Positions 53,578-62,145 of a stretch of 64,000 nucleotides of DNA are shown here, piece after piece (the stretch's first letter is position 1; the number at the start of each line of letters is the position of its first letter). The notes beneath the pieces were generated by a model. The model worked only from the letters and a program-made list of their open reading frames with translations, made no database searches and was not told where the DNA came from. The position numbers and the translations under genes were made by a program. This stretch comes from Nitrospira sp. (GTDB lineage Bacteria; Nitrospirota; Nitrospiria; Nitrospirales; Nitrospiraceae), in NCBI GenBank assembly GCA_024760545.1, contig CP060501.1, positions 1,029,501-1,093,500 of the forward strand, written 5' to 3'.

Positions 53578-55782
53578 TTATGCCGACATTTGTCCTTTGC
53601 TCTCCCTGTCCCAGTGCCGATGTTGAGCCAACGCCTTGATGAACTTGCCTGCAACTTGAACAATCTGTGTTCCTCGCCCCGTGACGATGCCTTCATCTCC
53701 CGCGAGCAGTTTGGTTTCATCGTGCACGACGCCTTCGGCGTGACTTATGGCCTTCTTGTCTCCACCCGGCTGAGCCGCCAGCAATAGTTCGAGACCGGCA
53801 TCGGTCGCAGCAATTGGTTTACAGTGGAGATACGCTTCTTTGACGAAGACGATTGCTTTCGCATCACCCTTAAGAATTTCCACACTCTGTTCGCCACCAG
53901 GCACATACACGGCATCAAAGAGGACAGACCCAGCGGTCAAAAAACTAAAATCGATGACGATCTGCGCCCCCTTCGCTCCCTTCAGGAGTCCAAGTCTCGG
54001 CGCTACCACTTTGGCTTGAGCCCCGGCCGCCGTCAGAGCCTTCTTCATCCCGGTGAGAGCGGTCTCGTCGACGCCATCCGCGGCGAGAATGGCGACCTTC
54101 CGTGTCGCGATGCCTTTTTTCACTGTATTCGCCATGCTCAACGCAGGGGAACGATCAATGGTACGCACAGGCGGTTCCGGCTGAAACTGCTTCGGCTGAC
54201 CGTCTGCAGGGACGCTCTGGTTGAGGGGACCCTCGACTTTCATAGGAACAGCCATACCCAGGCCCTGCGCCACCATACCCGCGAGCGTCTTGTCCACTTG
54301 TGCGAGCAAGAAGACCATGCGCTCGCGAATCGCCGGCACCGCCACCTTGCCCAACTCGAAGCGCAAGGCTTGCACGATGTGCGCCTTCTCGGCATGGCTC
54401 TGACTGTTCCAGAAGAGAGACGCCTGGCTGAAATGGTCGAAAAACTTCTCGCTCCGGGCGCGCACCTTCGCCCCTTCCACCCGCTCTGCATAACTGACAA
54501 ACCCGCCTACATCGGCCTTGGCCTGCATTGGACAGCCGCCGCTCAACGAATTGGGATGATAGCTGACCCTGCCCTGATTGATGGTTTGCCGCATATGCCC
54601 GTCTCGCTGATTGTTGTGGACAGGGGCCACTGAACGGTTGATCGGGATCTCATGAAAATTCGGGCCACCGAGCCGGATGAGTTGCGTGTCTGTGTACGAG
54701 AAGAGGCGGCCCTGGAGAAGCGGGTCATTAGAAAACTCGATTCCGGATACCAGGTGGCCTGGATGAAACGCCACCTGCTCCGTTTCGGCAAAGAAGTTTT
54801 CCGGGTTCTTGTTCAACGTCAACTTTCCAATGCGTCTCACCGGAACGAGTTCTTCAGGAATAAGTTTGGTCGCGTCCAGCAGATCGAAATCGAAGCGGTG
54901 CTCGTCCTTTTCCTCAACCAGTTGGACACCGAGTTCCCATTCAGGAAAGTCGCCCCGCTCTATCGCGTCCCACAGGTCGCGACGATGAAAGTCGGGGTCC
55001 ACCCCCGAAATCTTTTGGGCCTCATCCCAGGCGACGGAGTGCACGCCCAGGAGAGGTTTCCAATGAAACTTGACGAAGCGCGACGTGCCCTTCTCGTTGA
55101 CGAACCGGAACGTATGCACGCCGAACCCTTCCATCATCCGGAGGCTTCGTGGAATCGCTCGGTCGGACATGACCCACATAATCATATGCATTGATTCCGG
55201 CATTAAGGAGATAAAATCCCAGAAGGTATCGTGTGCACTCGAGGCTTGCGGAATTTCTTGATGCGGTTCCGGTTTGATCGCATGGACCAAGTCGGGAAAT
55301 TTCACCGCGTCCTGAATAAAAAACACTGGAATATTGTTTCCGACGAGGTCAAAGTTTCCATCATGCGTGTAAAATTTGACGGCAAACCCACGTGCGTCCC
55401 GCGCCAGGTCCGAGGAGCCGCGCGATCCCACCACGGTTGAAAAGCGCACGAAGACTGCCGTCCGCTCCGAAGGATTGTGCAGGAATCCCGCTTTGGTCAC
55501 GGAAGCCATCGACTCATAGACCTGAAAAACGCCGTGCGCGGCCGCACCGCGCGCATGTACCACGCGTTCAGGAATGCGTTCATGGTCAAAATGGGTGATC
55601 TTCTCGCGTACATGAAAATCTTCGAGTAGCGAGGGCCCGCGTGGGCCAGCTTTAAGAGAATTCTGATCATCGTTGATCCGAAGGCCCTGGTTGGTTGTGA
55701 GGATCTGTTCGTCGTTGGTCTCCTGAAATGGAGCCAGGTCGCTTGTCTTTGGAGTATCCCTATCCTTCTTGTTCCGTTTCAT
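53578..55782 (-). CDS. katE: Large-subunit catalase HPII (KatE) with C-terminal flavodoxin-like domain
   Basis: 734 aa, the clade-2 catalase size. Distal His76 in [12 protein letters not shown], Asn149/150 in [19 protein letters not shown], proximal haem ligand Tyr363 in [14 protein letters not shown]. The C-terminal 150 residues form a class I amidotransferase-like domain ([36 protein letters not shown]). Breaks down hydrogen peroxide. A perfect TCCCTAGCGTAGGGA palindrome lies about 140 bases upstream, and a ferritin-like gene follows in an apparent operon. Confidence 0.95.
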   Translation of the reverse strand: MKRNKKDRDTPKTSDLAPFQETNDEQILTTNQGLRINDDQNSLKAGPRGPSLLEDFHVREKITHFDHERIPERVVHARGAAAHGVFQVYESMASVTKAGFLHNPSERTAVFVRFSTVVGSRGSSDLARDARGFAVKFYTHDGNFDLVGNNIPVFFIQDAVKFPDLVHAIKPEPHQEIPQASSAHDTFWDFISLMPESMHMIMWVMSDRAIPRSLRMMEGFGVHTFRFVNEKGTSRFVKFHWKPLLGVHSVAWDEAQKISGVDPDFHRRDLWDAIERGDFPEWELGVQLVEEKDEHRFDFDLLDATKLIPEELVPVRRIGKLTLNKNPENFFAETEQVAFHPGHLVSGIEFSNDPLLQGRLFSYTDTQLIRLGGPNFHEIPINRSVAPVHNNQRDGHMRQTINQGRVSYHPNSLSGGCPMQAKADVGGFVSYAERVEGAKVRARSEKFFDHFSQASLFWNSQSHAEKAHIVQALRFELGKVAVPAIRERMVFLLAQVDKTLAGMVAQGLGMAVPMKVEGPLNQSVPADGQPKQFQPEPPVRTIDRSPALSMANTVKKGIATRKVAILAADGVDETALTGMKKALTAAGAQAKVVAPRLGLLKGAKGAQIVIDFSFLTAGSVLFDAVYVPGGEQSVEILKGDAKAIVFVKEAYLHCKPIAATDAGLELLLAAQPGGDKKAISHAEGVVHDETKLLAGDEGIVTGRGTQIVQVAGKFIKALAQHRHWDRESKGQMSA

Positions 55783-56102
55783 TCTTCCATCTCCTTCATA
55801 CCGATCATGTCACTCACAGACTGCTTACCCTTGCCGCTGAACGCAGACGGTCTATCAAATAGGATCCTCCTACTGAACATATGAATGTACTATTCGGATA
55901 GAGCTGCTGCCGCTAGGCCGTTCCCTAGCGTAGGGATAATTTTCAAGCACAGGACGATTGACGGTTAGATACGCCTGTTTAAGGCACGGGCTCACCGCGC
56001 CATGCGGCAATCGGGCATACAGAAAAGAAGAATTTCATATTGTGGTATAACCCAGCGCTGTAAATAGAAAATTTGTGAGTTTAGCCGATGCACGGAAGGA
56101 AC
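55783..56102. other. Upstream region of katE
   Basis: Gene-free. It contains the palindrome described at 55922 and, near its right end, the beginning of the block duplicated from 47415 (AAATTTGTGAGTTTAGCCGA compares with AATTTGTGATTTTGCCGA). Confidence 0.4.
55922..55936. promoter_or_regulatory. CCCTA-N3-TAGGG palindrome upstream of katE
   Basis: TCCCTAGCGTAGGGA has perfect six-base arms with a three-base spacer. A related CCTACTATAGG is found upstream of the hemerythrin gene at 56504. Likely a binding site for a dimeric regulator (inference). Confidence 0.5.
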
Positions 56103-56195
56103 ATGATAGATGCAAATTGATTGTTATTCGGTGCGGCGATTCTTGGAGTGGTAGTGGCGGCAGTCGTCGTCTACAAAAAGGATCAAAAGTCGTAG
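56103..56195 (+). CDS. Micro-ORF with in-frame TGA, copy 2
   Basis: AAGGAAC precedes ATG ATA GAT GCA AAT TGA TTG; past the TGA the frame gives LLFGAAILGVVVAAVVVYKK DQKS and TAG at 56193. This duplicates 47457 closely. If translation restarts at TTG 56121 the product is a 24-residue one-helix peptide. If the TGA is simply a stop, the gene is dead in both copies. Confidence 0.4.
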
Positions 56196-56234
56196 GGAGG
56201 GTGGCTAACCATACGGCCCTTCCTCGTAGCCTGT

Positions 56235-56267
56235 GAACTGTCTCGGACGTGCAGCCCGGGACGGTTC
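56235..56267. ncRNA. Conserved hairpin, copy 2
   Basis: GAACTGTCTCGG and CCGGGACGGTTC pair over 12 positions around loop ACGTGCAGC. A run of six T follows after 6 bases, so it might act as an intrinsic terminator for the micro-ORF. Compared with 47586 the right arm carries one substitution that improves pairing. Confidence 0.5.
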
Positions 56268-56503
56268 CATAGGTTTTTTCTTGTGTCCTACGGCGAGTGA
56301 TAGCTGGCCCTTACACAACTCATTGGCGCGGATTGATCCAATCCCATCTACCTGCCCCGCATACATCAAAACCTGCATCGTCCCGTTGCATTCCGTTGTC
56401 CTACTGTTGAGCGCATAGACACGTCAATCCGCGGCCACCCTCCACAATCTGCTGAGATCGTTTTTCCCGTCGTGGTGTTGATTTCCGGATCATTTATCTT
56501 CTC

Positions 56504-56550
56504 CCTACTATAGGTCTTCCTAGTACGACCTCATGGCAAGTCCTATAGGA
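56504..56550. promoter_or_regulatory. Palindromes upstream of the hemerythrin gene
   Basis: CCTA-CTA-TAGG (56504-56514) has the same architecture as the katE palindrome. TCCTATAGGA (56541-56550) is a perfect ten-base palindrome 43 bases before the hemerythrin ATG. The pair may form the operator of this gene. The rest of 56276-56592 holds no gene. Confidence 0.42.
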
Positions 56551-56592
56551 TAGGCGAACATTCACACAACAAATTAACATCTGGAGGTAACT

Positions 56593-57078
56593 ATGTCAGG
56601 CAAAGCCGCAGTCGCACCCGGAGTGATCGACATGTTGAAAGAGGATCATGAGAAGGTAAAAAGGCTCTTCGAGGAGTTCGAATCAGCAGAGGGGAAAGCG
56701 CAGGCAGACATTGCCGCTACCGCAATTATGGAGCTGGAGGTCCATGCAGATTTGGAGGAGACGCTCATCTATCCTGCCATTCGTGAGGCCATTGACGAAG
56801 ACGAACAGATGAACGAGGCCGTCGAAGAGCATCATCTCGTTCACGTGCTCATCAAGGAACTGAAGAAGCTCGCACCAAAGGATGACGCCTTTCAGGCCAA
56901 ATTCACCGTCCTGGGGGAGTTGCTGAAGCATCATATTGAGGAAGAAGAAGGGGAAATGTTCCCAATGGCACAAGAAAGCAAACTCGACTGGGCAGCACTG
57001 GAGACGGCGGTGATGAAGCGCAAAGAGACCTTGGTGAATAAGTTTACTAGGGGCAAGAAGCCCGTTGCCAAAGCCTAG
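56593..57078 (+). CDS. Hemerythrin (HHE) domain protein
   Basis: 161 aa behind TGGAGGTAACT. Hemerythrin-like four-helix bundle with iron ligands visible as DMLKEDHEKVKRLFEEFE, ELEVHADLEETLIYPAIRE, EEHHLVHVLIKELKK and LLKHHIEEEEGEMFPMAQE. Cytosolic HHE proteins bind a di-iron site and take part in oxygen, NO or peroxide sensing or iron supply. The C-terminus is basic (KFTRGKKPVAKA). Single gene closed by a strong hairpin. Confidence 0.9.
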   Translation: MSGKAAVAPGVIDMLKEDHEKVKRLFEEFESAEGKAQADIAATAIMELEVHADLEETLIYPAIREAIDEDEQMNEAVEEHHLVHVLIKELKKLAPKDDAFQAKFTVLGELLKHHIEEEEGEMFPMAQESKLDWAALETAVMKRKETLVNKFTRGKKPVAKA

Positions 57079-57085
57079 CAACTCT

Positions 57086-57125
57086 AGGGCCGCTTTTCTC
57101 CACACCATGAGAGAGAAGCGGCCCT
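57086..57125 (+). terminator. Long terminator-like hairpin after hemerythrin gene
   Basis: AGGGCCGCTTTTCTC (57086-57100) pairs with GAGAGAAGCGGCCCT (57111-57125) over 15 positions, one of them G-T, around a ten-base loop. It begins 8 bases after the stop codon. No T-run follows, so it may work with Rho or simply protect the transcript end. Confidence 0.7.
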
Positions 57126-57519
57126 GCCTACTCTCCCATTACAAGAGTACATAGCGAGTGAAGACGACCGTCTCAAACCGATCAGGCCAGAGCGTGCTGT
57201 ATGGAACAATCACCCGACTCTCTCAGCGGAACGGACACAGCACCCTGTCCATCCGCACATGACCCGGCCACTCGTTGGGACGGTCATAGAAGCCTCGCTC
57301 TCATCCGACCACATCCTCCACCGTAGAGCCCTTCCGCGATGGATCATCGTTCAACTGCACGTCCCGAATGAGACCTCCGAAGGGAATAAATGCGGGCATC
57401 GATTCTCGTGTCCATGCGGTGCCAATGAGTGGCGAGTGCGATCATCGCCCACGTGATGGCCAGCATCCGTGCTGCGGCTTCGCTGTCGACATGGATCACT
57501 CGCAAAACCCCGGAGACGC
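57126..57519. other. Gene-free stretch
   Basis: A minus-strand frame of 81 codons (57344-57589) overlaps the better zinc-knuckle candidate at 57520 and lacks a ribosome site. Nothing else was seen. Confidence 0.3.
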
Positions 57520-57705
57520 TCAGAGTTGCGTCTTTGGCCGGATTGCAGACTCCGGTTGATAAGTATACAGCCAATTTATAGTTCCGCATTCACGGCAGAT
57601 ACCGAACGAGGCCCCTCTGGGCGGAAGCAGCCTGCTTGGATTTTCAACGATCCAACATTTCCAGCAAAGGAACGTCACATACGGAGGCAATCTGACTTTA
57701 CGCAT
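57520..57705 (-). CDS. Possible small zinc-knuckle protein
   Basis: 61 codons from ATG 57705: MRKVRLPPYVTFLCWKCWIV, ENPSRLLPPRGASFGICREC, GTINWLYTYQPES. CWKC and CREC could bind zinc. No ribosome site is visible, which keeps the call weak. Confidence 0.4.
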   Translation of the reverse strand: MRKVRLPPYVTFLCWKCWIVENPSRLLPPRGASFGICRECGTINWLYTYQPESAIRPKTQL

Positions 57706-57817
57706 GAGAAGAGGGGTCCTCGAAAGCGGTTCGAACGTCAACGAGGAGAGAGTCTAGGTTTATACTCATACCTTAAAGCTCAAATTCTCTCGCGCTGCTT
57801 CAATGGATCGGTACCGA

Positions 57818-57988
57818 TCATCTGGACCCGCCGACCCAAAATAGCGTGTCTATAACCTTAACCTTATCCAAGCAGGGTTCTGTATATAGATTCCTACTCG
57901 ATTTCATGGTGATTTCAGCAGCTAGTAACGTCACAAACACGGCTCCCCACGCCACCGCATAGGCAAGGACAACATGTTCAGCCCGCAT
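57818..57988 (-). CDS. One-helix microprotein, AYAxAWG type, copy 2
   Basis: 56 codons: MRAEHVVLAYAVAWGAVFVT then LLAAEITMKSSRNLYTEPCL and a tail. The core AE-VLAYAVAWG-xFVTLL matches 45136. Weak ribosome site, so the homology is the main support. Confidence 0.5.
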   Translation of the reverse strand: MRAEHVVLAYAVAWGAVFVTLLAAEITMKSSRNLYTEPCLDKVKVIDTLFWVGGSR

Positions 57989-58238
57989 CTATCAGCCATG
58001 TGACACGAACTTTGTAGCGATTGAGTTTCACCCCGCCACAAACAGAAAGCTCCATCCTTTTTCAAGAACGGAGCCCTCCGCGAAACAGCGCAATTTTTAT
58101 ATCATGTATGCGCGATAACGTTTCCATTACCTTTCACAATATGTCCACTGCGTTCATTCGAGTCGCATGCTAACGTCACCACGTCCCAACGGGTACTGGG
58201 AGGGAACCTAGTTCATTGCTTATGTTAGGAGCATCGAT

Positions 58239-58550
58239 TCAGTTCACTCGTTGCAAGGTTGTCGTATGGCCTTGATCCGTGACATAGGCTTTGACCAGGT
58301 CGCCCGGTTTCACCGTGTCCAACTTCGTGCTCTTATCGACATGGATCCTATGCTCTTTGCCATCATCATCTTTTATCGAGTAATACTCTCCCTCAATTCT
58401 CAACAACGTTCCCTTGAACGAATCGTTCGAGAAGCGCTCTTTGATCGTGGGACTCGCTTCTTTCTCCGCCATGGGATCAGCAGCGTAGGTCATGCCAGCT
58501 CCGGATCCCAACAATCCAACCACCAACATCGATAATATTCCTATTTTCAT
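58239..58550 (-). CDS. Exported protein, family Y copy 2
   Basis: 103 aa behind GGAGGACACG. Signal peptide MKIGILSMLVVGLLGSGAGMTYA, short linker, then FKGTLLRIEGEYYSIKDDDGKEHRIHVDKSTKLDTVKPGDLVKAYVTDQGHTTTLQRV. This aligns with the C-terminal domain at 38337 (GELFRIKDGNYFIKVEEGRTIRLHTDKTT). Periplasmic; function unknown. Confidence 0.75.
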   Translation of the reverse strand: MKIGILSMLVVGLLGSGAGMTYAADPMAEKEASPTIKERFSNDSFKGTLLRIEGEYYSIKDDDGKEHRIHVDKSTKLDTVKPGDLVKAYVTDQGHTTTLQRVN

Positions 58551-58760
58551 CGTGTCCTCCGTTTAGATTGAACTCATTCTCGCATGCGGCCATCGTATCC
58601 GCAGCTGGGAGAATACCGTGGATAAGCATTAGCTAACCAATTGATGGAGCGTGAACCTAGGGAAAAGCATCGTCGATCATGTGACGATAAAGAAAGAGGT
58701 TGCAGCATCTCCACAAGGCTACGTATGTCCGGCGCCTAAAGAATTCCAGCGGGGAAAGCA

Positions 58761-59357
58761 TCAGTATTCCCACATTCTCTGTCGTGCCTCGCTTAGGAGA
58801 TGATTGGCCTGGGCTTGAAATGCCAGCGTGCTGCCTTCTACGGCCGTGAGCGTTTGTTCGCACATCACTCGGTTGTCTTGTCTGGTATCGCTCAGCATTC
58901 TGGACTTACGAATGAGGTTCCTCCGAAGTTGATGGCTATACTTGGTCGTCCACGTCGCGCCACGTTCAAGAGAACAACGCAATTGGTAGAGTGACAACAG
59001 GTCTTCAATGATGCAGATGATGTTCGGGGTCGTCGTGGTTCCGTGCAGGAACCCAAGGGCGCCCTGCTCTATGGCTTGCCGCACGGCAGCGACTTCCTCT
59101 CGCTCCGTCGTGACAATAAAGGGCGAGCAAGGATGGTGAAGCCGATTGAGGCTGAGTAAAGAATACCCGTCGACTGAAGCAATGCGCTGAGGACAGATGA
59201 CGACTTGGTAGAGGTTCAGCGGTATATACATCACAGCTTTCTTATACGAGGAACACACATTCACCAGAGCGCTCGAAAAGTATCGGCGGATGATTTCGTG
59301 GAGCTCAGGAGCAGGATCTATGAGTAAGATTGAGGCTGATGCGATAGATGCGGCCAT
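58761..59357 (-). CDS. Degenerate receiver-domain protein
   Basis: 198 aa behind GGAGATC. Residues 5-125 follow the response-regulator fold: SASILLIDPAPELHEIIRRYF, VVICPQRIASVDGYSLLSLN, SPFIVTTEREEV, IEQGALGFLHGTTT. The phospho-acceptor Asp position reads ICPQ, and the switch Lys after the fifth strand is replaced, so phosphorylation is unlikely. A C-terminal helical region (RCSLERGATWTTKYSHQLRRNLIRKS ...) replaces a DNA-binding domain. Probably a pseudo-receiver working by protein contact. Confidence 0.7.
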   Translation of the reverse strand: MAASIASASILLIDPAPELHEIIRRYFSSALVNVCSSYKKAVMYIPLNLYQVVICPQRIASVDGYSLLSLNRLHHPCSPFIVTTEREEVAAVRQAIEQGALGFLHGTTTTPNIICIIEDLLSLYQLRCSLERGATWTTKYSHQLRRNLIRKSRMLSDTRQDNRVMCEQTLTAVEGSTLAFQAQANHLLSEARQRMWEY

Positions 59358-59540
59358 GATCTCCGCTTTCCCACAGGTCGGCGGTCAAGACACTTCAGCA
59401 GGCCGCTGACTATGTGCAAGGAGTGTTTTGGAACTGTCGATGTAAGATTCTCGCATTAAACGCCAATGTAACCACTGGTATGTTCCCGAGGGCCTTCTCC
59501 ATGCTAACCCGATGGATGTGGGTTCGTTCTCTAGTTAGCC

Positions 59541-60653
59541 TTATTTAGGAGTGGAATCGATGCGGACGGCTCCTTCGCCCGTCATCACCTGGCTGGAGGG
59601 AGTTTGATAGTTGTCACAGTAGATCTTGAAGGCAGCGATAGCGATCCCCAAGAGAATCGGGCCCAAGAATAGTCCGATAAAACCAAAGTACATCAGGCCA
59701 CCGACGGAGGCAAAGAAGAGAAAGAGAACGGGTAAATCTGCGTCTGAGCCGACGAGAATCGGCTGTAGGATATTGTCCATGAGCCCAACGAGCCCCACAC
59801 CCACGACGATCATGACGATCATTTTCCAAAGCGCAGCGGTCCAGAACAGATACGCGGCCACGGGAATCCATACCAATGCCGTGCCTCCGAACGGCAACAA
59901 AGATAAGAGAGCGCTTATCGAACCGAGAAATACCGGGAATGGGACATCAAGCACCCAATAGGTCAGCCCCGCTACGACGCCTTGTGCCAGAGCTGTGAGC
60001 AACGTGCCACGCACCACCGCCCGCATGGTCTGGATCAGGCGATCAAAAATGACCGTTTTATGACCCGCCTCGATGGGCATCGCATTATAAAAGCTAGTGT
60101 AGAGACGCTCGCCGTCGCGAAAGAAAAAGAAGAGGGTGAATAGCATAATGAAGAAGTCTGTGATGAGTTCAAACGTATTCTTGGCAAGCCCGCTGACGCC
60201 CGTGAAGAGGACTGCACTGACCGCCTTTCCTCCTTCGAGCAATGATCCTTGGAGGTCCCCATAAGCTTCTACAAATCGTTCTAGCACCCCTTCCGAAAGA
60301 GGGCCGATCACGGGTACGTGCGAGACCGCAGCAGGAACGCGCTGGATTCCACCGCTCTGCACCCAGGCCATGCCGGTTTGATAGGCATGAATAGTTTCTG
60401 TCACCGCCAAGAAGGCGAGATACGCCACCGGCAAGATGGCAATAAGTGTTACCACGATCGTACTCAACGCAGCAGAGAGCGTCCGCTGTCCACGCAGGAA
60501 CCGTAACAGGTACTCGTAGAGAGGGAAAAAAAGCCGCGCCAGGATGAGCGCCCACAGAATTGGGGTAAAAAAAGGCGCGAAAATCAAGGCGAGCTGGTAC
60601 AGCACCAATGAGCACAAGATCAGGAAGGCCGTCGAAAGTGTTTGCGGAGACAT
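59541..60653 (-). CDS. AI-2E family transporter (PerM-like)
   Basis: 370 aa with about seven to eight helices: LILCSLVLYQLALIFAPFFTPILWALILARLF, LSTIVVTLIAILPVAYLAFLAVTE, ITDFFIMLFTLFFFFRDGERLY, LTALAQGVVAGLTYWVLDVPFPVFLGSISALLSLLPFGGTALVWIPVAAYLFW, and the C-terminal SDADLPVLFLFFASVGGLMYFGFIGLFLGPILLGIAIAAF. The block VPFPVFLG...LPFGGTALVWIP is the family core. Members export autoinducers or act as Na+/H+ antiporters. Confidence 0.9.
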   Translation of the reverse strand: MSPQTLSTAFLILCSLVLYQLALIFAPFFTPILWALILARLFFPLYEYLLRFLRGQRTLSAALSTIVVTLIAILPVAYLAFLAVTETIHAYQTGMAWVQSGGIQRVPAAVSHVPVIGPLSEGVLERFVEAYGDLQGSLLEGGKAVSAVLFTGVSGLAKNTFELITDFFIMLFTLFFFFRDGERLYTSFYNAMPIEAGHKTVIFDRLIQTMRAVVRGTLLTALAQGVVAGLTYWVLDVPFPVFLGSISALLSLLPFGGTALVWIPVAAYLFWTAALWKMIVMIVVGVGLVGLMDNILQPILVGSDADLPVLFLFFASVGGLMYFGFIGLFLGPILLGIAIAAFKIYCDNYQTPSSQVMTGEGAVRIDSTPK

Positions 60654-60799
60654 CTGGCGACGCTTTTCTTCGCTACGTTCTCACGACGTTTTCTCGTTCT
60701 AGCTCTAATGCATGATTTCTTATTGTTCACCACCATCGCGAATCCTGCTCGTTGAGGAGCCAATCTCGTGGCGACGTTCGAACCATTTGTCGGCTATTT

Positions 60800-61129
60800 T
60801 TACTCCTGGTTCTCCCCCGTCCTCTCGGTTGCGGCATTCCCTGAGTCTGGTGAAGGAGGGGCTGCATCCGGATTCGTCGACATGGTGGGATCACGGTTCG
60901 GTGGCGCTACAGAAGCCCGTGAATCTGGCTGCCCTCTTTGCATATGTTGCATCCCGGGGTCCATAACCGAAGGGGCTGCCTCTTGACTCGACTTAGACCT
61001 CCCTTCTGGATTCGAGTTTTGAGTGGATTCGGACGAATCTTCAAATGGTTCTGCGCACGCAGGGCCGATCCCCACCATCACTGACGTCAAGGCCAACGTC
61101 GCAACCGTAGGGAATACGTATCTGGTCAT
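60800..61129 (-). CDS. Exported Pro/Ser-rich hypothetical protein
   Basis: 109 aa. MTRYVFPTVATLALTSVMVG and following residues form a signal peptide ending at PACA, behind AGAGGTGCGCC. The mature protein is low complexity (SESTQNSNPEGRSKSSQEAAPS, MSTNPDAAPPSPDSGNAATE) and probably disordered in the periplasm. No domain. Confidence 0.6.
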   Translation of the reverse strand: MTRYVFPTVATLALTSVMVGIGPACAEPFEDSSESTQNSNPEGRSKSSQEAAPSVMDPGMQHMQRGQPDSRASVAPPNRDPTMSTNPDAAPPSPDSGNAATERTGENQE

Positions 61130-61211
61130 GGCGCACCTCTGCCGCAAGGGCATGTTCATTGTCCATCAATCGACCTGTTCCGTCCTCTACACGGTGACCA
61201 TTACCATCTGT

Positions 61212-61424
61212 TCATCGCATCGAGACAGACGCTTGAGAGGCATGCTCTCTGTGCGAGATCTCCCGCATTCTCACCACACTCTGGAGGTGATTCGCGCGAA
61301 CGACGGCATCCTCAATACACCCGCAATTGATACAGCGTGTGGCTGGGTCTAGAGAGTTTGTCTTGATGTTCAATTCACCGAAGGTGTCTTGTACAAGGAG
61401 TCCTCGACAGCGTTGACAGAGCAT
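61212..61424 (-). CDS. Zinc-ribbon family Z, copy 3
   Basis: 70 aa behind GAGGGAGGATGT: MLCQRCRGLLVQDTFGELNI, DPATRCINCGCIEDAVVRAN, HLQSVVRMREISHREHASQA. It differs from the 48465 copy at scattered positions, all outside the cysteines. Upstream DNA to 61577 parallels that copy as well. Confidence 0.78.
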   Translation of the reverse strand: MLCQRCRGLLVQDTFGELNIKTNSLDPATRCINCGCIEDAVVRANHLQSVVRMREISHREHASQASVSMR

Positions 61425-61514
61425 ACATCCTCCCTCCGCACCCAATGGCGTGCTAGGCAGATTCCCATCGAATGGAAACCAGGCCTCTTGTCTGCGTCAC
61501 ACGCATCGACCTAT

Positions 61515-61577
61515 TTATGGAGAAGCATAATGGAAGGGCTGGCTGCCGTCTGTTCACAATTGCTCAGGAGGGAACGA
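61515..61577. repeat. Upstream module 1, copy 3
   Basis: 63 bases nearly identical to 48756-48818, with TGTTCACA instead of TGTGCACA in the central palindrome. It lies about 90 bases upstream of the zinc-ribbon gene. The remainder of 61425-61869 holds no supported gene. Confidence 0.65.
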
Positions 61578-61869
61578 GTACGAAATGGACCGGACGTGGC
61601 CTGGCTTGGCTCCACCGAGGCCCGCCGCCTCCGGAGCTCAGCAATCCAACTACCAACATAAATGGTACCGTTGTTTACATAGAATCTCCGTTTAGTGTCG
61701 AATCATTCACCCATGAGACCACTGAATCGGGAGCTGGGAACACCGTGGGCATAGGAGTGAACGCCCTGATACCGAACTACTTCCCCATGCGTATTGGAGT
61801 ATCGCCCCATCAATTGATGTTGACTGCTCGTGATCTCGCCTATGGTCTTTCCTAGTACGAGGCCCCGTT

Positions 61870-62079
61870 CAGATTCGCTATAATACATCACGGAGTGTTG
61901 AGGTCTTTGACGGGTATATTCATGAACTGGACTCGGAAAAGGTTAAGCTGTCTCGGTTTTTGGGATTGGTCGAAGGCAATGCACTTTACTTGGTGAAGAT
62001 TTGGAGAAAGAGAAATAATCGGTGTGAATGCTCTTTTGTAGATGCCGACGTATCTATCGAGACAAGGTTACTCAAATAA
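61870..62079 (+). pseudogene. Possible gene fragment without start codon
   Basis: The frame ending at TAA 62077 reads EVFDGYIHELDSEKVKLSRF, LGLVEGNALYLVKIWRKRNN, RCECSFVDADVSIETRLLK, which looks like genuine protein. No start codon with a ribosome site exists upstream, so it is either a 5'-truncated remnant or starts at an unusual codon. Family unknown. Confidence 0.35.
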
Positions 62080-62145
62080 GTGATGAGAAGGTGGGGCATG
62101 TGATGCTCGTGGACGTTGAATGGAATGCCCCTTGGAGCAGCCGCG

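Noticed and set aside
57344-57589. 81-codon minus-strand frame
   Set aside because: Overlaps the zinc-knuckle candidate at 57520 by 70 bases, lacks a ribosome site and has no motif.
41717-61577. CRISPR-like interpretation of the repeated modules
   Set aside because: Copies are kilobases apart, not regularly spaced, and no cas genes are present.
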